Assembly: GCA_024742655.1 (NCBI GenBank)
Contig: JANSYB010000138.1
Coordinates: forward strand, 1 to 6,460
DNA length: 6,460 nucleotides
Direction: 5' to 3'
DNA from: Paracoccaceae bacterium
Lineage (GTDB): Bacteria > Pseudomonadota > Alphaproteobacteria > Rhodobacterales > Rhodobacteraceae
A program made the position numbers and the translations under genes. Shown piece by piece: positions 1 to 4,540 of the stretch. Under the pieces are notes generated by a model. It saw only the letters and a list, made by a program, of their open reading frames with translations. It was not told the origin of the DNA and did not search any database. Each line of letters begins with the position of its first letter. Within the stretch, counting starts at the first letter, position 1.

Positions 1-945
1 CTCGGGGCGGTAGGTGAATTCCGGGCGGCCCAGCTGGAACAGATCGAAATCGGGCATGTCGTCATTCAGCTTGTATTTCGACTGCACCGTGGCATGGCCA
101 AAGCGGTAGGCCGCGCCCGAAAATTCGATCGGCATGACCGGCGCGTCGGGATGGAACGGCGCGGGCAGAACGCCATGCGACAGGCTGTGCTTGACCTTCT
201 TGAGCACGTCTTCATCCACGAAGGACGGCAGGAAATCGTTCAGAATGAGCCACTGGTAATGCAGCCGGCAAATCCGCCGCGCGACCTGGAACGGCTCTTC
301 GTCCTCGGCCATGTCTTCAAGAACGCTGGTACGGATCCCGCCCATCGCGGGCTGCGCCAGCGAGGCGCCACCCTCGAGCATGGTCATGACGATGTTGTGC
401 AGGCACACGAACGCACCCTGCAGCTGTGAGACGATCTGGTTCTCGTCATTGCGCGGATCGCCGATCAGCGCCGTGCCGTGGGTGTTGCGCGCCAGGTCCA
501 GCGCGTTGTTGCCGTTGCCGAACAGAAGGAACCCGTGATGGCTTGGATGATACAGATGCGGCGAGGCCTCGGGCCCGTCGCCGTAAACACAATCGAGGTC
601 CAGCGCGGGCGTGCGCACGTTGCGGATCGAGGCCGGGTCGATCCGCGTTCCGATGGCCGAAGTGGCATCCAGCGTGACATCGTGGTCGATGAACTGACCG
701 AAGAAGGTCATGCCCGCCGCCACATCGCCCTCGGGGTCGGTTTCGTCGCGCATGCCATCCACCGCGGCAATGAACGCGTTGGTCACGCTTTCCGGCCCGA
801 ACGGCGAGCCACCCGGCCCGATCCCGGTCACCTCGTTACGCGGGCCGATCCGACCGAACACCTGTGGCAGGGTTTCGGCGGGCGCATCGGCGCAGTGTTT
901 GGAAAGGCTTTCGAAACGGCTCAGTCCATGAGATTTCGCAGACAT
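1..945 (-). CDS. Animal-type heme peroxidase (myeloperoxidase/cyclooxygenase superfamily), C-terminal part cut by window edge
   Basis: Seen: an open frame of 315 codons from ATG at 945-943 to the window edge without a stop, preceded by a good ribosome binding site. The motif GQFIDHD (83-89) matches the distal-heme motif of myeloperoxidase (MPO): Asp87 is the heme-ester Asp, His88 the distal His, Asp89 a calcium ligand. RNDE (165-168) matches the distal Arg and the heme-ester Glu; the following Asn169 replaces the Met that forms the sulfonium link in MPO. TPALDLDCVYG (112-122) matches the calcium loop, with Thr112, Asp116 and Asp118 as likely ligands. RFGH (281-284) supplies the proximal His284. 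Known: the family oxidises halides, phenols or fatty acids using H2O2 or O2. Inferred: an active peroxidase, substrate unknown, probably of an uncharacterised bacterial subgroup. There is no N-terminal signal peptide or membrane segment, so it is cytoplasmic or exported by a C-terminal signal outside the window. The TetR gene lies upstream on the same strand. Confidence 0.9.
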   Translation of the reverse strand, partial: MSAKSHGLSRFESLSKHCADAPAETLPQVFGRIGPRNEVTGIGPGGSPFGPESVTNAFIAAVDGMRDETDPEGDVAAGMTFFGQFIDHDVTLDATSAIGTRIDPASIRNVRTPALDLDCVYGDGPEASPHLYHPSHHGFLLFGNGNNALDLARNTHGTALIGDPRNDENQIVSQLQGAFVCLHNIVMTMLEGGASLAQPAMGGIRTSVLEDMAEDEEPFQVARRICRLHYQWLILNDFLPSFVDEDVLKKVKHSLSHGVLPAPFHPDAPVMPIEFSGAAYRFGHATVQSKYKLNDDMPDFDLFQLGRPEFTYRPE

Positions 946-951
946 CTCAAT

Positions 952-957
952 CTCCTT
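952..957 (-). promoter_or_regulatory. Ribosome binding site of the heme peroxidase gene
   Basis: On the minus strand AAGGAG lies 6 nt before the ATG at 945-943. This strong Shine-Dalgarno match fixes the start and supports the reading of an ORF that has no stop inside the window. Confidence 0.8.
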
Positions 958-1029
958 GCTAAATTGATTTGAAAAATGGCCAATCGGCCGTCACTGACAG
1001 AACACGATCAGCGTAACACAACCACAGGC

Positions 1030-1061
1030 AGGTAAATAAGTCAGGATTAACCTACTGTCAG
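1030..1061 (-). promoter_or_regulatory. Candidate promoter and overlapping palindromic operator of the heme peroxidase gene
   Basis: On the minus strand CTGACA (1061-1056, five of six matches to a sigma-70 -35 box) is followed after 17 nt by TATTTA (1038-1033, a weak -10 match). Transcription would start near 1026, giving a leader of about 80 nt before the peroxidase ATG. An imperfect inverted repeat, AGGTAAAT (1030-1037) and ATTAACCT (1046-1053), one mismatch and an 8-bp spacer, covers the -10 box. The 7-mer GTCAGGA also occurs twice in direct orientation (1040-1046 and 1057-1063), 17 bp apart. That a regulator binds here is inference. The palindrome does not resemble the one in front of the TetR gene. 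Read-through from the TetR gene is an alternative, since no terminator is seen in the 153-bp gap. Confidence 0.35.
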
Positions 1062-1098
1062 GACACGCAATCTGGAATTGTATCCATGCGAATCGACG

Positions 1099-1686
1099 TC
1101 ACGCACTGACCGCGCGGCGCACCATGTCCCAGTAGATCGCCTCGACCTCCGGCAGGCTGAGCCGGCCGCCGGTGCGAAACCACGTGTTCACGCCCGTCAG
1201 CATGGCGATCACGGCCATCGCGGCGATCTTGGGCTCGGGCACACGAAAGACCCCTTGCGCCACGCCACGCGACAGGATCGCCTCGAGCCGGTTCTCGTAG
1301 TCGCGCCGCAGCGCCTCAACGGTTGCGAAATTCCCGGGCGTCAGGTTGCGCAGCTCCATATAGGCGATGAAGACCGCGTCAGGACGCTCGGAATGAAACC
1401 GGATGTGAAACCGGGTGAAGGCCTCGAGGATCGCCATGGCGTCGCCCTCCTGGGGCAGGCCGTCCCATGCCGCCAGCAGCTCTTCCATGTGTCCGCGCAT
1501 CAGCTCGAACAGCAGGCTTTGCTTGTCCGGCGTGTAATTGTACAGCGCGCCGGCCTGCACGCCCACCTCGCCGGCGATCTGGCGCATCGAGACGGCGGCA
1601 TAGCCATGGCGCGCGAATAGTCGCAACGCCGCGTCGCGCACGCGCGGACCGGTGATACCGGAATGGGAACCCTGGGTTCTGGCCAT
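1099..1686 (-). CDS. TetR/AcrR-family transcriptional regulator
   Basis: A 195-residue protein, the normal length for TetR regulators. The N-terminal DNA-binding domain spans about residues 14-62. Its helix-turn-helix falls near 32-51 (VSMRQIAGEVGVQAGALYNY) and is followed by the family's typical 'DKQSLL' turn. The C-terminal two thirds are helical and should form the ligand pocket and dimer interface. By eye the part around ELRNLTPGNF (111-120) resembles regulators of acyl-CoA or fatty-acid metabolism (KstR2/FadR-like), but the ligand cannot be told from sequence. The ATG at 1686 is the first usable start: the in-frame ATG further up meets a TAA, and no Shine-Dalgarno is visible before 1686. 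A palindrome at 1701-1714 suggests autorepression. The peroxidase gene follows on the same strand after 153 bp, and a lipoprotein gene is divergent. Control of either neighbour is inference. Confidence 0.92.
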   Translation of the reverse strand: MARTQGSHSGITGPRVRDAALRLFARHGYAAVSMRQIAGEVGVQAGALYNYTPDKQSLLFELMRGHMEELLAAWDGLPQEGDAMAILEAFTRFHIRFHSERPDAVFIAYMELRNLTPGNFATVEALRRDYENRLEAILSRGVAQGVFRVPEPKIAAMAVIAMLTGVNTWFRTGGRLSLPEVEAIYWDMVRRAVSA

Positions 1687-1692
1687 GGACGA

Positions 1693-1720
1693 GATTTAAC
1701 TGAACATTCGTTCATATCAA
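1693..1720 (-). promoter_or_regulatory. Candidate TetR-gene promoter with operator palindrome
   Basis: The inverted repeat TGAAC-ATTC-GTTCA (1701-1714) has perfect 5-bp arms and has the size and style of TetR-family operators. On the minus strand it lies between TTGATA (1720-1715, like a -35 box) and TAAATC (1698-1693, a weak -10), 16 nt apart, so a bound repressor would block RNA polymerase. The predicted start of transcription falls at or next to the ATG at 1686, and the 14 nt before the ATG carry no Shine-Dalgarno, so the mRNA may be leaderless. The site also lies upstream of the divergent lipoprotein gene. The palindrome is seen directly; the promoter boxes are moderate matches and their use is inference. 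Confidence 0.55.
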
Positions 1721-1764
1721 AGCCCCGCTTGCCCCGCCCCCGCAAAGAGTGGCATGAGAGAAAC

Positions 1765-2088
1765 ATGATGATGCGCAAAGGATCGCCAGACTTGCCGATA
1801 CGCCCGCTTTGGCTGGTGGCCTGCGCCGCCCTGCTTGCCGGATGCAGCCAGTTTCCAGAGCTGGACGACACGGTCAGCGGCGCGGCGCGCAAGGCGGCCT
1901 ATCCCGATCTGGTGCCGGTCGAGGTGCTGCGCGCCGGCCTGCCCGCGCAGCAGATCACCGAGGACAGTTCACCGGCGCTGGAGGCGCGGGTCGACCGGCT
2001 GCGCGCCCGCGCGGCGCGCCTGCGCGGCACGGTGATCGATGCCCCCACACGGCAGGCCCTGCGCCGCAAGATCGTGATCGAGGGCTGA
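1765..2088 (+). CDS. Small putative lipoprotein of unknown function
   Basis: A 107-residue protein that I do not recognise. From the first ATG of the ATGATGATG triplet it has a positively charged N-terminus (Arg4, Lys5, Arg13), a hydrophobic segment (about 14-26) and the lipobox LAGC with Cys27. This predicts export, lipid attachment and signal peptidase II cleavage before Cys27. The mature part is about 80 residues and contains YPDLVPVEVL (46-55) and a charged Arg/Ala/Leu-rich helix (71-88) that could form a coiled coil. GAGAG at 1756-1760 is the likely ribosome site: 7 nt before the second ATG (1768), 4 nt before the first and 10 nt before the third, so the exact start is open. The in-frame extension up to 1663 has no ribosome site and would bury the signal peptide. 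It is divergent from the TetR gene and closed by its own terminator, so it is probably monocistronic. Confidence 0.78.
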   Translation: MMMRKGSPDLPIRPLWLVACAALLAGCSQFPELDDTVSGAARKAAYPDLVPVEVLRAGLPAQQITEDSSPALEARVDRLRARAARLRGTVIDAPTRQALRRKIVIEG

Positions 2089-2111
2089 CGCATCCTCCCG
2101 ACGCTTGGTTC

Positions 2112-2131
2112 GCGGTGGCATCGCCGTTTTT
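2112..2131 (+). terminator. Rho-independent terminator of the lipoprotein gene
   Basis: The stem 2112-2117 / 2122-2127 (core CGGTG with CGCCG, one G-U pair, plus an outer G-U) closes a GCAT tetraloop and runs into a T tract ending at 2131. It begins 24 bp after the lipoprotein stop codon and separates this gene from the hom operon. Confidence 0.65.
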
Positions 2132-2154
2132 CAACCGCTCGGGAAAAACCCGCG

Positions 2155-2188
2155 TTGCATGCCCCTGCCCAAGCGGATAAATCCGCTT
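2155..2188 (+). promoter_or_regulatory. Candidate hom promoter with 18-bp palindrome
   Basis: AAGCGGAT (2171-2178) and ATCCGCTT (2181-2188) form a perfect 8-bp inverted repeat separated only by AA. A hairpin would need a 2-nt loop or loss of the inner pairs, so a protein-binding site fits better than an RNA structure. TTGCAT (2155-2160) can serve as a -35 box, and GATAAA (2176-2181, 15 nt on) as a -10 inside the palindrome. A regulator bound there would compete with RNA polymerase. The palindrome is seen directly; the promoter boxes are moderate matches. A short hairpin, CGGG-AAAAA-CCCG (2140-2152), lies just upstream. Confidence 0.45.
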
Positions 2189-2222
2189 GAAACCCATCGG
2201 CAATCATGGATCGGAACACGAC

Positions 2223-3509
2223 ATGAGCACCCCCCTTCGGCTCGGCATCGCCGGGCTTGGCACCGTCGGAACCGGCGTGGTGAAAATCGTGCGGCAAAAG
2301 GCCAATCTTCTGGCCGCCCGCACCGGACGCCCCATCGAGATCACCGCCGTGTCCGCCCGCACCCGCGACAAGGATCGCGGCGTTACCCTGTCCTCCTATG
2401 CCTGGGAGGATGATCCCGTGGCACTGGCCACGCGCGACGATGTCGATGTGTTCGTCGAATTGATGGGGGGATCGGACGGGCCGGCCAAGGCCGCCACCGA
2501 GGCCGCGATCGGCGCGGGCAAACATGTGGTGACCGCCAACAAGGCGATGCTGGCCATGCATGGCAACACGCTGGCGCAGGCCGCCGAAGCGGCAGATGTC
2601 GCGCTGCGTTTCGAGGCGGCGGTGGCGGGGGGGATTCCCGTGATCAAGGCACTGACCGAGGGGCTTGCCGGCAACGACATCACCCGCGTGATGGGCGTAA
2701 TGAACGGCACCTGCAACTACATCCTGACACGGATGCAATCGGCGGGCCTGCCCTACGAGGACGTGTTCGAAGAGGCCAACCAATTGGGATATCTGGAGGC
2801 CGACCCGCAGCTAGACGTGGGCGGGATCGATGCCGGTCACAAGCTGGCGCTGCTGTCGGCCATCGCCTTTGGCACACGGGTCGATTTCGACGGGGTCGAG
2901 CTTGAGGGCATCGGGCAGATCACCATCGCGGATATCAACCATGCCGCCGACATGGGCTTCAGGATCAAGCTGCTCGGTGTGGCCCAGATGACCGGCCGCG
3001 GCCTTGAACAGCGTATGTCGCCCTGTCTTGTGCCGAAAAACAGCCCGCTGGGGCAGCTTGAGGGCGGCACGAACATGGTGGTGATCGAGGGCGACCAGGT
3101 CGAACAGATCGTGATGCGCGGCCCCGGTGCGGGCATGGGCCCGACCGCAAGCGCGGTCATGGGTGACGTGACCGACATCGCGCGCGGCTTCCGGGTGTCG
3201 ACCTTCGGCGTGCCGGCCAACCAACTCGAGGCGGCCGCACCCGCCCGCGCGGTCACGCCCGCGCCCTACTACCTGCGCATGTCACTTGACGACAAACCCG
3301 GCGCGCTTGCCAAGGTGGCGACGGTCCTGGGCAAGGCCGGCGTGTCCATCGACCGGATGCGCCAGTATCGCCACGACGACAGCACCGCCCCGGTCCTGAT
3401 CGTCACGCACAAGACCACGCGCGCCGCGTTGGACGAGGCGCTGGATGAGATGACCCGCCTTGACGTGATGGCCACCCAGCCCGTTGCCCTGCGGATCGAG
3501 TCCGTCTGA
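2223..3509 (+). CDS. hom: Homoserine dehydrogenase (EC 1.1.1.3)
   Basis: Reduces L-aspartate 4-semialdehyde to L-homoserine with NAD(P)H, the branch step towards threonine, methionine and isoleucine; cytoplasmic. The 428-residue protein has the normal length for the stand-alone enzyme with a C-terminal ACT domain and is not fused to aspartokinase. Seen in order: the Rossmann motif GIAGLGTVGTG (8-18), VTANKAML with Lys107, the signature GVMNGTCNYILT (158-169), the catalytic segment GGIDAGHK (200-207) with Asp203 and Lys207, and the ACT domain from about 349 (YYLRMSLDDKPGALAKVATV), which usually mediates threonine feedback. I chose ATG 2223 because the nucleotide-binding strand begins right after it; a weak GGA lies 7 nt upstream. 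The in-frame TTG at 2187 falls inside the promoter palindrome and is unlikely. glpX follows after 71 bp in the same direction. Confidence 0.97.
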   Translation: MSTPLRLGIAGLGTVGTGVVKIVRQKANLLAARTGRPIEITAVSARTRDKDRGVTLSSYAWEDDPVALATRDDVDVFVELMGGSDGPAKAATEAAIGAGKHVVTANKAMLAMHGNTLAQAAEAADVALRFEAAVAGGIPVIKALTEGLAGNDITRVMGVMNGTCNYILTRMQSAGLPYEDVFEEANQLGYLEADPQLDVGGIDAGHKLALLSAIAFGTRVDFDGVELEGIGQITIADINHAADMGFRIKLLGVAQMTGRGLEQRMSPCLVPKNSPLGQLEGGTNMVVIEGDQVEQIVMRGPGAGMGPTASAVMGDVTDIARGFRVSTFGVPANQLEAAAPARAVTPAPYYLRMSLDDKPGALAKVATVLGKAGVSIDRMRQYRHDDSTAPVLIVTHKTTRAALDEALDEMTRLDVMATQPVALRIESV

Positions 3510-3533
3510 TACGACCGTTTCCCTTGTGCCACG

Positions 3534-3547
3534 ACCGGGCTGCCGGT
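3534..3547 (+). other. Intercistronic stem-loop between hom and glpX
   Basis: ACCGG (3534-3538) and CCGGT (3543-3547) form a perfect GC-rich stem with a GCTG tetraloop. No T tract follows, so it is not a classic terminator. It may stabilise the 3' end of a processed hom message or set the hom:glpX ratio; this is inference. Confidence 0.4.
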
Positions 3548-3568
3548 AATGGTGTGGCCGATTTCACT

Positions 3569-3575
3569 GAAGGAG
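3569..3575 (+). promoter_or_regulatory. Ribosome binding site of glpX
   Basis: GAAGGAG ends 5 nt before the ATG at 3581. It decides the start: the longer in-frame reading from 3524 has no ribosome site and runs through the stem-loop at 3534-3547. Confidence 0.8.
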
Positions 3576-3580
3576 CTTCC

Positions 3581-4540
3581 ATGACCGTCCAATTTGATGA
3601 TGCCGTTCTGTCCCTGGCACTGGCCCGGGTTTCGGAACAGGCCGCGCTTGCCTGTCGCCCGCTGATCGGCCGCGGCGATGAGAAGGCCGCCGACCAGGCC
3701 GCCGTGAACGCGATGCGCGAAGAACTGGGCAAGATGGACATCGCCGGCACCGTGGTGATCGGCGAAGGGGAGCGCGACGAGGCCCCGATGCTTTATATCG
3801 GCGAAGAGGTCGGCAGCGGCAACGGCCCCGGCGTGGATATCGCGCTCGACCCGCTCGAGGGCACCACGATCACCGCCAAGGCGATGCCCAATGCCCTGAC
3901 AGTGATTTCCATGGCACCGCGCGGCACGATGCTACATGCGCCGGACGTGTACATGGACAAGCTGGCCATCGGCCCGGGCTATCCCGAGGGCGTCGTGTCG
4001 CTGGACATGTCGCCGGCGGAACGGGTCGAGGCGCTGGCCAAGGCCAAGGGCTGTGCGCCGTCGGACATTACGGTCTGTGTTCTCGAACGGCCCAGGCACG
4101 AGGCCATGATCGCGGAGTTGCGCGGTGTGGGGGCATCGATCTACCTGATCGGCGACGGCGACGTGGCGGGCGTGATGCATTGCACCGATCCCGAGATCAC
4201 CGGCATCGACATGTACATGGGCACCGGCGGCGCACCCGAGGGGGTTCTGGCGGCGGGCGCGTTGAAATGCCTGGGCGGTCAGATCTGGGGCCGCCTGCTG
4301 TTCCGCAACGACGATGAAAAGGGGCGCGCCCACAAGGCCGGGATCACCGATCTCGACCGGATTTATGCACGTGACGAGATGGTCACCGCGGATGTGATCT
4401 TTGCGGCCACGGGTGTCACGCAGGGCTCCCTCGTGGCCGGGCTGAAGCCGCGCGGCGACAGTATCGAAACGCAGACCTTGCTGCTGCGTTCGTCGACCGG
4501 CGAACGCCGGGTCATGACCTGTCGCCACCTGGTCCGTTGA
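3581..4540 (+). CDS. glpX: Class II fructose-1,6-bisphosphatase GlpX (EC 3.1.3.11)
   Basis: Hydrolyses fructose 1,6-bisphosphate to fructose 6-phosphate and phosphate, a committed step of gluconeogenesis; cytoplasmic and metal-dependent. At 319 residues it is slightly shorter than the E. coli enzyme but complete. Family motifs are intact: RGDEKAAD (31-38) with metal-ligand Asp33, GEGERDEAPMLYIGE (61-75) with Glu62, DPLEGT (90-95) with Asp90 and Glu93, GDGDVAG (191-197), and GTGGAPEGVLA (214-224) with Glu220. These correspond to Asp33, Glu57, Asp85, Glu88 and Glu213 in E. coli GlpX. In some alphaproteobacteria such enzymes also act on sedoheptulose 1,7-bisphosphate, which cannot be told here. 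The gene follows hom without a visible terminator, and its stop codon overlaps the recJ start, so it is probably part of a hom-glpX-recJ transcript. Confidence 0.97.
   Translation: MTVQFDDAVLSLALARVSEQAALACRPLIGRGDEKAADQAAVNAMREELGKMDIAGTVVIGEGERDEAPMLYIGEEVGSGNGPGVDIALDPLEGTTITAKAMPNALTVISMAPRGTMLHAPDVYMDKLAIGPGYPEGVVSLDMSPAERVEALAKAKGCAPSDITVCVLERPRHEAMIAELRGVGASIYLIGDGDVAGVMHCTDPEITGIDMYMGTGGAPEGVLAAGALKCLGGQIWGRLLFRNDDEKGRAHKAGITDLDRIYARDEMVTADVIFAATGVTQGSLVAGLKPRGDSIETQTLLLRSSTGERRVMTCRHLVR

Noticed and set aside
478..972. 164-codon plus-strand frame opposite the peroxidase
   Set aside because: The minus-strand frame has all heme peroxidase motifs and a ribosome site; the plus-strand frame has neither.
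1663..1764. Upstream extension of the lipoprotein frame
   Set aside because: It would run through the TetR start and operator and place the signal peptide far from the N-terminus.
2187..2222. Upstream TTG start for hom adding 12 residues
   Set aside because: The TTG lies inside the promoter palindrome, has no ribosome site, and the added residues precede the normal N-terminus of the family.
2627..2633. Run of seven G (and six G at 2465-2470) in hom as phase-variable tracts
   Set aside because: Both fall on conserved Gly codons, the frame is intact, and runs this short are common in GC-rich genes.
1899..2783. 294-codon minus-strand frame across the lipoprotein end and hom
   Set aside because: It overlaps a clear terminator, a promoter region and the N-terminal half of hom, and has no recognisable domain.
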